Shown here: one piece after another, positions 8,365 to 18,258 of the stretch
How positions within the stretch are numbered: the first letter of the stretch is position 1
Layout: every line of letters starts with the position of its first letter
Assembly (NCBI RefSeq): GCF_026625825.1
Contig: NZ_CP113065.1
Span: 2,790,001-2,854,000, forward strand
Origin: Pseudoxanthomonas sp. SL93
Lineage (GTDB): Bacteria; Pseudomonadota; Gammaproteobacteria; Xanthomonadales; Xanthomonadaceae
Length of the DNA: 64,000 nt
Reading direction: 5' to 3'
Notes under the pieces: generated by a model
Told to the model about the DNA's origin: nothing
Database searches by the model: none
The model's input: only the letters and a program-made list of their open reading frames with translations
Program-made: the position numbers and the translations under genes

Positions 8365-9216
8365 TCATGCCCCGTCCTGTTGCCAATGGAGCACGAAGCT
8401 GCGCTCCAGCACGTCGCCGGCAGGCAGCACGTCGTCGTACAGATTGAAGGCATCGGGTGGCCCGCTCTGGGGTTCCACGCAGGTGGCGTGGGCCATGCCG
8501 TCGAAGACCACCCAGTGCGTGCAGTCCGAAGCCAACTGCAGGCGTTGCCCGCCCCGGTGCAGGGTGACGTCCCCTTCCTTGTGGAAGCAATCATCCCAGG
8601 GACCCGGAAGCGCCGGCCCCGTGGGCAGCGTCGCGACGCCTTCGGCATCGCGGGGATACATGGAGACCGGCGTGAACTCCAGTCGCTCCGGCTTGCGGAA
8701 CCACGGGTGCCAGCCGATGACCACGGGCATCGGCTGGTCTCCCGCTTCGACGGACAGCGTCATCCGCAGGCGGTCAGGTTCAACCTGGATCGACTGCCTG
8801 GCGGTTCCGCCATACGGCCAGCGGCTGTCGCGCGGCAGCGCCAGCGTCATCAGCGCACCGGTGGGCGTGTGTTCGACCACGCCCCACGGAAGTGCGAATC
8901 CGACGCCATGGATGGCATGCGCGCCCATGTTCGCTTCCAGCATCTGCGCGACGCCGCCGGAATGGAAACGTGCGTGCCGGACGCGACCCGCCCACGGCAC
9001 CATCGGATAGCAACCCCACGCGATCATCGCCGGCCAACCGTCATCCGGCCCGATCAGCTGCTCGATGCCGCGGTAACGGATCTGCGCGATGCGACCGCCT
9101 GCCTCCGGCGCGAGATCAACGGAAAGGTCGCCGGTCCCGAGGTGCAACAGGCGACCTGGTGGAAACGGCGTATCCGCCGTCGCGAGCGACACTTTCGCGA
9201 GGCCTTCAGCCGCCAT
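8365..9216 (-). CDS. Aldose 1-epimerase (mutarotase) family protein
   Basis: A 283-residue protein of the galactose-mutarotase-like fold. Visible landmarks are 'APEAGGRIAQIRYRG' near the N-terminus, 'PMVPWAGRVRHARF', 'AHAIHGVGFALPW' (a His expected in the active site), 'VVIGWHPWFRKP' (a second His) and 'VEPQSGPPDAFNL' (a Glu near the expected catalytic base). These enzymes interconvert alpha and beta anomers of free sugars. As the last gene of the xylan operon it probably speeds xylose anomer interconversion for xylose isomerase, which takes the alpha form. Its first codons overlap the upstream GH43 gene by 11 bp, which suggests translational coupling. No signal peptide is visible, so it is cytosolic. 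Confidence 0.85.
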   Translation of the reverse strand: MAAEGLAKVSLATADTPFPPGRLLHLGTGDLSVDLAPEAGGRIAQIRYRGIEQLIGPDDGWPAMIAWGCYPMVPWAGRVRHARFHSGGVAQMLEANMGAHAIHGVGFALPWGVVEHTPTGALMTLALPRDSRWPYGGTARQSIQVEPDRLRMTLSVEAGDQPMPVVIGWHPWFRKPERLEFTPVSMYPRDAEGVATLPTGPALPGPWDDCFHKEGDVTLHRGGQRLQLASDCTHWVVFDGMAHATCVEPQSGPPDAFNLYDDVLPAGDVLERSFVLHWQQDGA

Positions 9217-10237
9217 AGGGATCGATCGTCTGTATACGACCCTGCGCGTCGTGGTGCAGTTCGACCATCTTCACCGAGCGCAGGTGGGTGACGCCGCCCG
9301 ACAGCACGGCATCGTGGTAGAACAGGTACCACCTGTCGCCAAAGGCGCAGATGGAGTGGTGCGTGGTCCAACCCACCACCGGCTTCAGAATGACGCCCTG
9401 GTAGACGAACGGGCCATAGGGACTGTCGCCCGTGGCATAGCAGAGAAGATGGGTGTTGCCGGTTGACCACGACAGGTAATAGCGTCCCTCGTACTTGTGC
9501 ACCCATGGCCCTTCGAAGTAGCGGCGCGCATGATCGCCGGCGAGCAGCGACTGACCGTGCTCGTCGAGGATGCGGACCTCGGCGCTGGGTTCGGCAAGCG
9601 CTTTCATGTCGTCGCTGAGGCGCGCCACGCGTGGCCCCAGTGCTGGCTGGTTGGGCGCCGGCTCTTCATTCCGCGGGTCGTGGATGTTGTCGCGGTAGCG
9701 CTGCAGTTGTCCGCCCCAGATGCCGCCGAAATAGAGGTAATGCTGACCGTCGTCATCGGCGAAGGCGGCCGGGTCGATCGAGTAGCACCCCGGGATGGGT
9801 TCCGGTTCGGCGATGAAAGGACCGGCGGGATGGTCACTGGTCGCCACGCCGATCCGGAAGAGGCCGTCGGCACGCTTGGCGGGGAAATACAGGTAATAGC
9901 GTCCATCCTTGCTGGCCGCGTCCGGTGCCCACATCTGCCGCTCCGCCCACGGCACATCGCGCACATGCAAGGCCACGCCGCAATCGATGGCCTCGGACTC
10001 GGGCGAGTCCATGCAGAGCACGTGGTAGTCCTCCATGCCGAAGTGGCCGCCTTCGTCATCGAAGGGGGCGCCTGCGTCGATGTCATGGGAGGGATAGATG
10101 TAGATCTTGCCGTCGAACACATGGGCGGACGGGTCCGCCGTGTAGATATGCGTCACCAGCGGCGCGGACACCGCCCGGTTGGCGAGTTCGTCAAGATCGA
10201 CGGTGGTCGGTTCGTGGGTCATGGTTATGTCTGTCAT
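9206..10237 (-). CDS. Cytoplasmic GH43 beta-xylosidase / arabinofuranosidase
   Basis: A glycoside hydrolase family 43 five-bladed propeller of 343 residues without a signal peptide. The three family acidic residues can be placed: Asp35 in 'YTADPSAHVF' (general base), Asp155 in 'SIDPAAFADDDG' (pKa modulator) and Glu242 in 'FEGPWVHKYEG' (general acid). It most likely cleaves xylose or arabinose from short xylo-oligosaccharides after import, since the sugar symporter gene is immediately upstream (19-bp gap) and the product lacks an export signal. The alternative Met six codons into the protein cannot be excluded as start. Subfamily and exact specificity need comparison with characterised GH43 enzymes. 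Confidence 0.88.
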   Translation of the reverse strand: MTDITMTHEPTTVDLDELANRAVSAPLVTHIYTADPSAHVFDGKIYIYPSHDIDAGAPFDDEGGHFGMEDYHVLCMDSPESEAIDCGVALHVRDVPWAERQMWAPDAASKDGRYYLYFPAKRADGLFRIGVATSDHPAGPFIAEPEPIPGCYSIDPAAFADDDGQHYLYFGGIWGGQLQRYRDNIHDPRNEEPAPNQPALGPRVARLSDDMKALAEPSAEVRILDEHGQSLLAGDHARRYFEGPWVHKYEGRYYLSWSTGNTHLLCYATGDSPYGPFVYQGVILKPVVGWTTHHSICAFGDRWYLFYHDAVLSGGVTHLRSVKMVELHHDAQGRIQTIDPYGG

Positions 10238-10256
10238 CGGGAATGGAATGCCGGCA

Positions 10257-11744
10257 TCAGGGCGTGACGCCCACCTGGCCCGCCCTGCGCTCGGCCAGTT
10301 CGCGCTCGATGCGCGCTTCAAGCTGCTTGTTGATTTCGTAAGCCAGCAGCAGCGCGACGGCCACCAGGAACGGCAGTGAGGCGAACACGCTGACGGTCAG
10401 GCGGATGCCGTCCACCGTCTGCGGCGATTGCAGCGCCGCGCCCGGCTGGTAGCCGTAATGCGCGAGCAGCCCGGCGACCAGCGCGCCGCCGATGCTCAAC
10501 CCGATCTTCAGGCCGCACAGCATGGCGGAGAAGATGATGGCGGTGGCGCGCCGGTTGTTCTTCCACTCCGAGTAATCGGCCACGTCGGCGATCATCGCCC
10601 ACAGCAGCGGAATGGTGATGCCGTAGCAGAACCCGTGCAGCATGAAGGACACGAACACGGCAGGAATCGCCGTCGGCGGGTAGACGTAGAACACCAGCAG
10701 GAACAGCGTGGACACGAACAGCGCACCGCCGAACACATCGCGCTTGCCGAAGCGGTCGGCCAGCGGCCGCGACAGCCCGATGCCCAGGATCATGCAGATG
10801 ATGCCGCTGGCGTTGAACAGGCTGAACGCCGAGGTGGCCGCATCCTTGGGCCACTGGAATTCGGTCAGGCCCGCACGGGTCAGCGTGGCGTTGAGCCCGC
10901 CGATGAAGCCGTTGAACCCGATGTCCTGCAGGAACGCCGCCAGCGCCGGACCGCTGAGGTAATACTGGAAGTAATAGACATACGTACCCCCCTTCAGCGC
11001 CAGGTTGATGAACACCAGGATGGTGAGCGCCAGCATGACCTGCCACGGCCGGTTGCGCACCAGGTCCGCCAGGTCCTGCATCACGCCGGACGATTGCGCG
11101 GCGATGGGAACGACGCGCTCGCGCGTGGTGAAGAAGGTGATCAGGAAGAACACGGTGCCGACGACCGCGAACAGGGTCATCACGCTCTCGAACCCCTTCA
11201 CCTTGTCACCGTCGCCCAGGATCAGCACCAGCGGCAGCAGCAGTACCTGGATGACGAACTGAGCCACCATCACCGCCACGAAACGATACGCCGACAGGCT
11301 GTTGCGCTGGGCCATGTTGCCGGTCAGCACGCCACTCAGCGCGGAATACGGCAGGTTGTTGGCCGCGTACACCAGTACCAGCAGGCTGTAGGTCGTCAGC
11401 GCATAGATGATCTTCCCGCGCTCGCCGAGATCCGGCGTGCTGAAGGCGAGCAGTGCCAGGATGCCGAACGGGACCGCCGTCCACAGGATCCACGGACGGA
11501 ACTTGCCCCAGCGGGTGCGGGTGCGGTCGGCCGCGATGCCGATGATCGGCGTGAACACGAACGCCCCCAGCAGGCCCACCACGAAGATGATGGTGGCCGC
11601 GGTGGCCGGGGGCAGCTGGTAGACGTCGGTGTAGAAGAACGCCAGGTAGGTGATGAGCGTCTGGAAGATCAGGTTCGCCGCCAGATCACCCAGGCTGTAC
11701 CCGAGTTTCTCCCGGACCGACAACGGTTGTTCAAGCGTGGACAT
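10257..11744 (-). CDS. GPH-family glycoside/cation symporter
   Basis: A 495-residue membrane transporter of the glycoside-pentoside-hexuronide (MelB/XynB-like) branch of the major facilitator superfamily, with about 12 hydrophobic segments. Family features include the N-terminal 'REKLGYSLGDLAANLIFQT', the loop 'GIAADRTRTRWGKFRPWIL' after helix 3, and the second-half loop 'ADVADYSEWKNNRRATAII'. It would bring xylo-oligosaccharides or xylosides into the cell with a cation. The start at 11744 removes a 17-residue histidine-containing extension that lacks hydrophobic or family character. It is placed between the periplasmic GH3 gene (66 bp upstream) and the cytoplasmic GH43 gene, which fits import followed by intracellular hydrolysis. 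Confidence 0.9.
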   Translation of the reverse strand: MSTLEQPLSVREKLGYSLGDLAANLIFQTLITYLAFFYTDVYQLPPATAATIIFVVGLLGAFVFTPIIGIAADRTRTRWGKFRPWILWTAVPFGILALLAFSTPDLGERGKIIYALTTYSLLVLVYAANNLPYSALSGVLTGNMAQRNSLSAYRFVAVMVAQFVIQVLLLPLVLILGDGDKVKGFESVMTLFAVVGTVFFLITFFTTRERVVPIAAQSSGVMQDLADLVRNRPWQVMLALTILVFINLALKGGTYVYYFQYYLSGPALAAFLQDIGFNGFIGGLNATLTRAGLTEFQWPKDAATSAFSLFNASGIICMILGIGLSRPLADRFGKRDVFGGALFVSTLFLLVFYVYPPTAIPAVFVSFMLHGFCYGITIPLLWAMIADVADYSEWKNNRRATAIIFSAMLCGLKIGLSIGGALVAGLLAHYGYQPGAALQSPQTVDGIRLTVSVFASLPFLVAVALLLAYEINKQLEARIERELAERRAGQVGVTP

Positions 11745-11810
11745 GCAGTTCTTCCAGGAATGCGCGATGGCGTGCGCGTGCGGCTGCGCGGGCACGATGG
11801 GAAAGGAATG

Positions 11811-14516
11811 TCATCGGCCGGCCGCCTGCACGTCGAACTGATCGCTGACGCGCAGGTCGGCGCTGGACGCGCCCACCCGCACCTCGTAACGCCCCGGTGC
11901 CACGGCGTAGGCCTTGCGGGCTTCGTCATAGCGCCGCAGAGCGGCATCGGCCGCGAGCACGAACGACACCGTGCGCCGCTCGCCCGGCTTCAGGTGGATG
12001 CGCTGGAAACCGCGCAGTTCCTGCTGCGCCCCGCCCGGCGTGTTCTGCAATGGACGCACGTACAGCTGCACGACCTCCTCGCCGGCACGGGTGCCGGTGT
12101 TGGCCACCTGTACCTGCACGGTCATGCTCCCATCGGGCGCCACGACACGCTTGTCCAGCTGCAGGTCGCTGTAGTCGAACCGCGTGTAGGACAGGCCATG
12201 GCCGAACGGGTACAGCGGCGTGCCGCGGAAGTAGCGGTACGTCCGGCCCTCCATCGCATAGTCGTCGAACGCCGGCATGGTTTCGTCCGCCTTGTAGAAC
12301 GTAACCGGCAGGCGGCCAGCGGGGTTCGTGTCGCCGAACAGCGCGTCCGCCACGGCGGTTCCGCCACGCTGCCCGGGATACCAGCTCATCAGGATCGCGG
12401 GCAGGTTCGCCTGCGGCCAGTCCACGGCGAGCGCGGAGCCGCCGGTCAGCACCAGCACCACCGGCTTGCCGGTGGCATGCAGCGCTTCCAGCAATGCGCG
12501 CTGCGGCGACGGCAGGCGCATGTCGGTACGGTCGCCCCCGGCGAACCCGGGATAGTTGACCGTCATTTCCTCGCCTTCCACGTCGCCGGTCAGACCACCG
12601 ACGAACACCACCACGTCCGCCTTGCGTGCCACGTCCAGCGCTTCCTCGAACGGCGGCTTCGCACCTGGCATGCGCCAGGCCAGGCGCACGCCCGCATCGC
12701 GCTCGGCGTCGTAATACTCCAGGCGCAGGTCGTAGGCTCGGCCCGCCTGCAGGTCCAGTTCCACGCCGTCGCTGCGCAGGCGGTCGCTGTTCGTCCAGCG
12801 GTCGAGCACGCGCTTGCCGTCCACGTACAGGCGGTAGCCGTCGTCCGCGGCCGCTTCGATCCGGTAGCGGCCGGATACCGGCGGCAACAGCTGGCCACTC
12901 CAGCGGATGCTGAACCCATCGTTCGGAATGCCCTGCCCCGGCGCCGCCTCGCCGCGCGCCAGCAGGTTGTCGGTCGGCGAACCGCGATCCCAACGGAAGC
13001 CGATCTGCGCATCGGTGCGCACCAGAGCCGGCGTGCCGGAGAGATCCGGCGTGCGGAAGTATTCGCCGCGCAGGCCGCGCTCCGGGGAGCCGGCCGACGG
13101 CCGCAGGAAGGCGGCTTCGATCAGCGGGGTGGCCGCCGGATCGTCGCGCCCTTCCACCAGGTCCACGCCGCGCGCGTACGTCACCTCGATGCCCTTCGCG
13201 GCGTCACGGATGCCCTGCAGCACGGTCACGGGTGCGGCCGGCGTACCGTAGTAGTTGCCGAGCAGCGCCATGGTGTCGTCGGCGGTCGGGCCGATCACCG
13301 CGATGCGCTTGAGGGTGCGTGGCAACGGCAGGGTGCCGTCGTTCTTCAGCAGCACCAGTGACGCCTGTGCCGCTTTCAGCGCCAGCGCATCATTCGCCGG
13401 GGCCTGGTTGGTCGAGTAAGGAATGCGCGCCCAGCGCACGCGTTCCGGCGGGTCGAACATGCCCAGCCGCATCCGCGCCGCGAACAGCCGCGTTACCGCA
13501 TCGTCGATCTCGGCTTCGCTGATCAGTCCCTGGCGCACCGCGGCGGGCAGCGTGGCGTATTCCTCGCCGCACTCCAGTTCGGTGCCGTTCTTGACCGCCA
13601 GCGCCGCGGCCTCCTCGCGGGTGGCGACGATCTTGTGGTTCTTCCAGATGTCCACGATCGCCCAGCAGTCGGATACCACGTATCCCTTGAATCCCCAGTC
13701 GCGACGCAGGATGTCGCGCAGCAGGAAGCGGCTGGCGCTGGCCGATTCGCCGTAGACGCGGTTGTAGGCGCCCATCACCGCGTCCACGTCGCCTTCCTTC
13801 ACCAGTGTCTCGAAGGCAGGCAGGTAGGTGTCGTACAGATCGCGCTGGCTCGGGCGCGCATCGAAGTGATGGCGGTCGGCCTCGGGACCACTGTGCACGG
13901 CGAAGTGCTTGGCGGTGGCATCCAGCTTGCGATAGGTCGGGTCGTCGCCCTGCAGGCCGCGTACGAACGCCACCCCCATGCGCGCGGTCAGGTACGGATC
14001 CTCGCCGTAGGTTTCCTGGCCGCGACCCCAGCGCGGGTCGCGGAAGATGTTGATGTTCGGCGACCAGAAGGTGAGTCCCTGATAGCGGCCATGCGAGCCG
14101 TCGCGCACGAACTGGTGATGCTTGGCGCGTGCCTCGTCGCTGATGGTGGTGGCGACTTCGCCCATCAGCGGCACGTCGAACGTCGCGGCCAGGCCGATGG
14201 CCTGCGGGAACACCGTCGCCTGGCCCGCGCGCGCCACGCCGTGCAGCGCTTCGTTCCACCAGTCGTAGGCAGGCACGCCCAGGCGATCGATGGCAGGCGC
14301 GGCGTTCTGCATCTGCGCCGCTTTTTCTTCCAGCGTCATCTGCCCGACCAGCGCGGCCGCGCGTGCCTCGAAGCTCTTCGACGTATCGAGCCAGGGCTTT
14401 GCATCCGCTGCCCATCCGGGCCGCGCCACCAGCGCGAAGACACACAGCGCCAGCGCACGCAGGCCGGGGCGGGCACGCCGGTAGGCAGGAAGGGGACGGC
14501 TCACGGTCTTCATCAT
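11811..14516 (-). CDS. GH3 beta-xylosidase/beta-glucosidase with PA14 insert
   Basis: A 901-residue exported GH3 enzyme. The order is: signal peptide ending near 'RPGWAADA' (residue 38), the N-terminal TIM barrel with 'KHFAVHSGPEADRH' (203 onward) and the nucleophile Asp283 in 'YVVSDCWAI', the second GH3 domain from about 385, a PA14 domain at about 481-617 ('GLRGEYFRTPDLSG', 'ADDGYRLYVDGKRV'), the rest of the second domain, and a C-terminal fibronectin-III-like domain. The residue after the nucleophile is Cys where many members have Trp. The neighbours point to xylo-oligosaccharides as substrate in the periplasm. The start overlaps the GH43 stop (ATGA; a second ATG follows directly), which implies coupled translation. 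Confidence 0.92.
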   Translation of the reverse strand: MMKTVSRPLPAYRRARPGLRALALCVFALVARPGWAADAKPWLDTSKSFEARAAALVGQMTLEEKAAQMQNAAPAIDRLGVPAYDWWNEALHGVARAGQATVFPQAIGLAATFDVPLMGEVATTISDEARAKHHQFVRDGSHGRYQGLTFWSPNINIFRDPRWGRGQETYGEDPYLTARMGVAFVRGLQGDDPTYRKLDATAKHFAVHSGPEADRHHFDARPSQRDLYDTYLPAFETLVKEGDVDAVMGAYNRVYGESASASRFLLRDILRRDWGFKGYVVSDCWAIVDIWKNHKIVATREEAAALAVKNGTELECGEEYATLPAAVRQGLISEAEIDDAVTRLFAARMRLGMFDPPERVRWARIPYSTNQAPANDALALKAAQASLVLLKNDGTLPLPRTLKRIAVIGPTADDTMALLGNYYGTPAAPVTVLQGIRDAAKGIEVTYARGVDLVEGRDDPAATPLIEAAFLRPSAGSPERGLRGEYFRTPDLSGTPALVRTDAQIGFRWDRGSPTDNLLARGEAAPGQGIPNDGFSIRWSGQLLPPVSGRYRIEAAADDGYRLYVDGKRVLDRWTNSDRLRSDGVELDLQAGRAYDLRLEYYDAERDAGVRLAWRMPGAKPPFEEALDVARKADVVVFVGGLTGDVEGEEMTVNYPGFAGGDRTDMRLPSPQRALLEALHATGKPVVLVLTGGSALAVDWPQANLPAILMSWYPGQRGGTAVADALFGDTNPAGRLPVTFYKADETMPAFDDYAMEGRTYRYFRGTPLYPFGHGLSYTRFDYSDLQLDKRVVAPDGSMTVQVQVANTGTRAGEEVVQLYVRPLQNTPGGAQQELRGFQRIHLKPGERRTVSFVLAADAALRRYDEARKAYAVAPGRYEVRVGASSADLRVSDQFDVQAAGR

Positions 14517-16279
14517 TCGCTCCTCAAGGGACGTTCATCGCGTGCATAAGGGCCCAGCAGCGTGCCGACGAAACCGCCGGCGCGATCGGTGCTCAACACG
14601 GTGCCATCGACATCGCGCGCCAGCGATTGCCAGCCCCGGCCATCGCCGGTGTCGAACGCGAAGCCGTAGGCACCTTCATCGCCTTCGATCTTCAGCCGCA
14701 GCGTGTCGCTGCCCTCGACCTCGCGCGTGGCGAGTGCGCGCGTGGTGCCGCCACCGTCGCGGCCTTCAAGGAAGATGGCCACGCGCCCATCGGCCGCGGG
14801 CCGCACGCCGAGGAAATACCAGTACGCCTCGCTCTGGAAGGCGGCCAGGCCCGCGGCGATACCGTGCGCGGGCCGCGTCATCGCCGTGCTGGCCTCGAAG
14901 CGCAGGTGCTGCTGGCGGCGGCCGAGGAACGCCGGGTTGCGCAGCGTCTCCAGGCCTTCCGGCAGCGGATGCACGGCGAGCGCACCAGGGCGCGCGGCCA
15001 GGTCGGCCCATGCCTGCTTGGGCACGCGCACGCGCAGCCACTCGGGCCGCAGCGTGGTGCCGTCGAATTCGTCGCGATGCACGAAGTTGCCGGTGAAGGG
15101 CGCCTGCGTGGCCTCCCCGCGCATCCATGCAGGCGCGGCGGCGGTGTAGGGGATGGTCTGCCCCGCCGGCAGGATCACCGGCCAGCCATCGCGCCACTGC
15201 ACCGGCAGCAGATAGGTTTCGCGCCCGGTGTTGTAGTGGCGCTGCTGGTAGTTGCGGCTGGCCAGGAACACCGCCCACCACGTCCCGTCGGGGCCTTCGA
15301 CCAGATCGGCGTGGCCGGCATTGGTGATCGGCAGGCGCCGATCCGGCGGCAGGTCGCGCTGGGTCAGGATCGGATTGCCTTCATACGGCGCATACGGTCC
15401 CCAGACATCGCGGCTGCGCAGTACCACCTGCGAATGCTGCGGCCCCGTGCCGCCTTCGGCATCGGACAGGTAGTACCAGCCGTCGCGCTTGTAGATGTGC
15501 GGCCCTTCGATCCAGATCGGATTCTTCTCGGGTTCCACGCCACCATCGATCAGCACCTTGCGCGGGCCGATCGGCTGGAAGCGGGCGATGTCGATCTGTT
15601 GCATCCAGATGGCGCGGTGGCCGTCATAACGCGCCGGTCCGGGCGGCTCGTCGTTGTTGAGCAGATAGACCTTGCCATCGGTGTCGAAGAACAGCGACGG
15701 GTCGATGCCCCCGATGGTCGGCAGCCAGTGCGGGTCGGACCACGGGCCCGCCGGATCACGGGCGGTGGCGATGAAGTTGCCACCGCTGTCCGTGGCCGTG
15801 GTCACCAGGTAGAACATGCCGTCGTGGAATTCGATGGCGGGCGCGAAGATGCCCCGCGACACGCTCAGGCCGTCGAAGTCCAGCTGCGAGGGGCGGTCGA
15901 TGACATTGCCGATCTGCTTCCAGTGCACCAGGTCCGTGCTCTCGAACACCGGGATGCCCGGGAAGAAGGTGAAGCTGGAATTGACCAGGTAGAACTTGCC
16001 GTTCGCGCTGACGATGCTGGGGTCGGCATGGAAACCGGCCAGGATGGGATTGCGGTAGTGGCCGGACGGCAGCGGCGGTTCGAATGCCACGTCGCGACCG
16101 GTGTATTCGAACCAGTCGAAGTAGACCGGCGGCGCCTGCTCCTTCGACTGGGCGTTGCCGGTGGCCGTCAGCAGCAGCAGCGCGGCGGCCAGCACACCAC
16201 GTGCGGCGTTGCGGGTTGCACCCCGCCCATCGGCGTGTCGGCGGTCGTCCTGGTGGCGACGCAGGGAGAACAGCTTCAT
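14513..16279 (-). CDS. Exported GH43 xylosidase/arabinofuranosidase with C-terminal beta-sandwich
   Basis: A 588-residue GH43 enzyme. A signal peptide with an unusually long basic n-region ends around 'LLTATGNAQS' (residue 45). The propeller shows Asp86 in 'GFHADPSIV', Asp193 in 'GGIDPSLFFDTDG' and Glu258 in 'IWIEGPHIYKRDGWYYL', the standard triad. A C-terminal beta-sandwich (from about 400, 'RDEFDGTTLRPEWLRVR') matches the accessory domain of beta-xylosidase-type GH43 enzymes. It would act in the periplasm on arabinosyl or xylosyl residues of xylan fragments. The 4-bp overlaps with both neighbours (16276-16279 and 14513-14516) make it part of a tightly coupled operon. Confidence 0.92.
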   Translation of the reverse strand: MKLFSLRRHQDDRRHADGRGATRNAARGVLAAALLLLTATGNAQSKEQAPPVYFDWFEYTGRDVAFEPPLPSGHYRNPILAGFHADPSIVSANGKFYLVNSSFTFFPGIPVFESTDLVHWKQIGNVIDRPSQLDFDGLSVSRGIFAPAIEFHDGMFYLVTTATDSGGNFIATARDPAGPWSDPHWLPTIGGIDPSLFFDTDGKVYLLNNDEPPGPARYDGHRAIWMQQIDIARFQPIGPRKVLIDGGVEPEKNPIWIEGPHIYKRDGWYYLSDAEGGTGPQHSQVVLRSRDVWGPYAPYEGNPILTQRDLPPDRRLPITNAGHADLVEGPDGTWWAVFLASRNYQQRHYNTGRETYLLPVQWRDGWPVILPAGQTIPYTAAAPAWMRGEATQAPFTGNFVHRDEFDGTTLRPEWLRVRVPKQAWADLAARPGALAVHPLPEGLETLRNPAFLGRRQQHLRFEASTAMTRPAHGIAAGLAAFQSEAYWYFLGVRPAADGRVAIFLEGRDGGGTTRALATREVEGSDTLRLKIEGDEGAYGFAFDTGDGRGWQSLARDVDGTVLSTDRAGGFVGTLLGPYARDERPLRSE

Positions 16280-18258
16280 CGGGGCACCTCGACGGCAGGG
16301 AGGGAAAGTTCGAAGGGACCGGCCGGCAACCCGGCGGTGTCGCGAAGCGTGCAGACCGGGCCATCCGCCCAGCAGTAGCGCACGTACATGGCGTTGGCGG
16401 CGCGCGGGCCGCGCAGCACGACGTATCGCCCGTCAAGGGCCGCATCCGCGTAGTCGCAGCGCTTCGCTGCATCGCAAAGCTCGAAGCCGATGGGGCCGTT
16501 CGCGCCCGTCGTCAGCAGGGCGCCGGTGACATCGTCGAACGCCACCCTCACGCCATCCGGCGTGCGCGCGGCGTCGCGTGCGGTCGGGCCGGTCGGTGGC
16601 AGCGCACGCTCGCCGAAGATGGTGTGGCGCGCCACGCGTGCGAGGCGGCGACCGAGTTCCTGCTTGTTCGGCGGATGGATGTCGTAGGCGTCACCGATGT
16701 CGATGGCGACCACCAGCCCGGAGTGCGGATCTTCCGCGACGACACGCCGCTGCGCCTCGCGCACCTGCGCCCAGCCACTTTCCACCGGCGCCGACGGCGG
16801 CATGCCATAGCCGGCCAGCTGCACCACCAGCCACGGCACCTGCGCGCCGAAACGCTGCCGCCAGTCCTCGCGCAGCACACGCAGCCGCGCGGCATAGGCA
16901 GCGCCGTCGCCGGTGTTGGATTCGCCCTGGTACCAGAGCATGCCGCGCAGGCCGGCATGCCCGAGTGGCGCGATCATCCCGTTGTACAACGTCGACAGGC
17001 CGGCCGCCGCCTGCCAGGGCGCACGCGGCGGCTCGTCGGCGCCGGGCTCGGGCCGGTAGCGCCAGGGGTTGTCCAGCACGACGCGTGAGCCATCGTCGAA
17101 GGTCAGCGCGTGTGCACTGGCCGGACCGGCCAGCCCGCCGTCGCGATAGGTGTCCAGCACATTGACCACGACCGTGTTGATGCCCGCCTTCAACAGTCCG
17201 GACGGCAGCGGATAACGACGCGGCTCACCGGCGCCGTAGCGGCTGCCCACGGCGGTACCGTTCACCCAGGTCATGTCGGTCTCGTCCGCGGGCCCGAGCT
17301 CCAGCGTTGCGCCACGGGCCACCTGCGCCGCCGTCAACGTCACCTGCGTGCGATACCACACCATGCCGTTGTAGTCCTCGAGCGCCGGTACGCCCCAGCG
17401 CTCCCATGCGCCCAGCGTTGTGGGCGCCGTGCGCCAGCCGGTGTCGCGCACATCCGCACGCCAGGGGGCGTCGCCCCTGGCACCTTCGCGCGTGGTCCAC
17501 CAGCGCTCCCAGTGACCTCCCCATCGCGCGAGCGCGGCAGGTGTATCCGTGGCGTAGAGCGCCAGCACGTCGAGCGCTTCATCGCTTTCCCCACCGGCAC
17601 GCAGTGCGGTGGCGCTGGTCCAGGCTTCGATCCGCGAGCCGCCCCAGGCCGCCTGGATCAGGCCCATCGGCACATCGAGCGTCTTCTGCAGTTCCCGTGC
17701 GAAGTAGAAACAGGCGGCGGAGAAATCCCGCGCCGAATCCGGCGACGCCACCTGCCAGCGGGCATCGCCCTGGAAGCGGGACTGCGGCGTGACGGCACCT
17801 GCCTGCGGCACCGTGAACAGCCGGATCCGTGGATGTGCCGCGGATGCGATCTCCGAGCTGGCATCCAGCGCCCGCCAGACCGGCAACTCCATGTTCGACT
17901 GCCCGGCGCAAAGCCAGACGTCGCCCACGTACACGTCGCGCACCGTCTGCACGCCCGTGCCGGCTTCCACCACCAGATCGTAGGGTCCGCCGGCGGCGCG
18001 TGCCGGCAGTGTCGCTTCCCAGGTGCCATCGGCCGCCGCACGCGCACGCGCTTTCGTGCCGTCCAGCATCACGCTGACGTCTTCAGCCGGCCGGGCGTGG
18101 CCCCAGACGCGGATGGCGGCGTCGCGCTGCAGCACCATGTGGTCCTGGAACAACGCATGCAGCAGCTCGTCTTCGGATTCCCCGGCATGGGCGACGGGTG
18201 CACCCATCACCAGCATGGCGACTGCCAGCACGAACCCGGTGATGCAGGGTGCCTTCAT
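16276..18258 (-). CDS. Sialate-O-acetylesterase-like (probable xylan acetylesterase)
   Basis: A 660-residue exported SGNH-type esterase of the sialic acid 9-O-acetylesterase family. The signal peptide ends at '[10 protein letters not shown]' (about 25). The nucleophile Ser121 is in '[13 protein letters not shown]'. '[10 protein letters not shown]' supplies the third block, and '[18 protein letters not shown]' the Asp-His pair. A jelly-roll insertion is visible between the first and last catalytic blocks. Because it lies between GH67 and GH43 in a xylan operon, removal of acetyl groups from xylo-oligosaccharides is a better guess than action on sialic acid. The start ATG overlaps the GH67 stop by 4 bp. 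Confidence 0.88.
   Translation of the reverse strand: MKAPCITGFVLAVAMLVMGAPVAHAGESEDELLHALFQDHMVLQRDAAIRVWGHARPAEDVSVMLDGTKARARAAADGTWEATLPARAAGGPYDLVVEAGTGVQTVRDVYVGDVWLCAGQSNMELPVWRALDASSEIASAAHPRIRLFTVPQAGAVTPQSRFQGDARWQVASPDSARDFSAACFYFARELQKTLDVPMGLIQAAWGGSRIEAWTSATALRAGGESDEALDVLALYATDTPAALARWGGHWERWWTTREGARGDAPWRADVRDTGWRTAPTTLGAWERWGVPALEDYNGMVWYRTQVTLTAAQVARGATLELGPADETDMTWVNGTAVGSRYGAGEPRRYPLPSGLLKAGINTVVVNVLDTYRDGGLAGPASAHALTFDDGSRVVLDNPWRYRPEPGADEPPRAPWQAAAGLSTLYNGMIAPLGHAGLRGMLWYQGESNTGDGAAYAARLRVLREDWRQRFGAQVPWLVVQLAGYGMPPSAPVESGWAQVREAQRRVVAEDPHSGLVVAIDIGDAYDIHPPNKQELGRRLARVARHTIFGERALPPTGPTARDAARTPDGVRVAFDDVTGALLTTGANGPIGFELCDAAKRCDYADAALDGRYVVLRGPRAANAMYVRYCWADGPVCTLRDTAGLPAGPFELSLPAVEVPR

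Noticed and set aside
10428..13361. A 977-codon plus-strand frame opposite the GPH transporter and GH3 genes
   Set aside because: Shadow of two clear minus-strand genes; composition Gln/Arg/His-rich without motifs.
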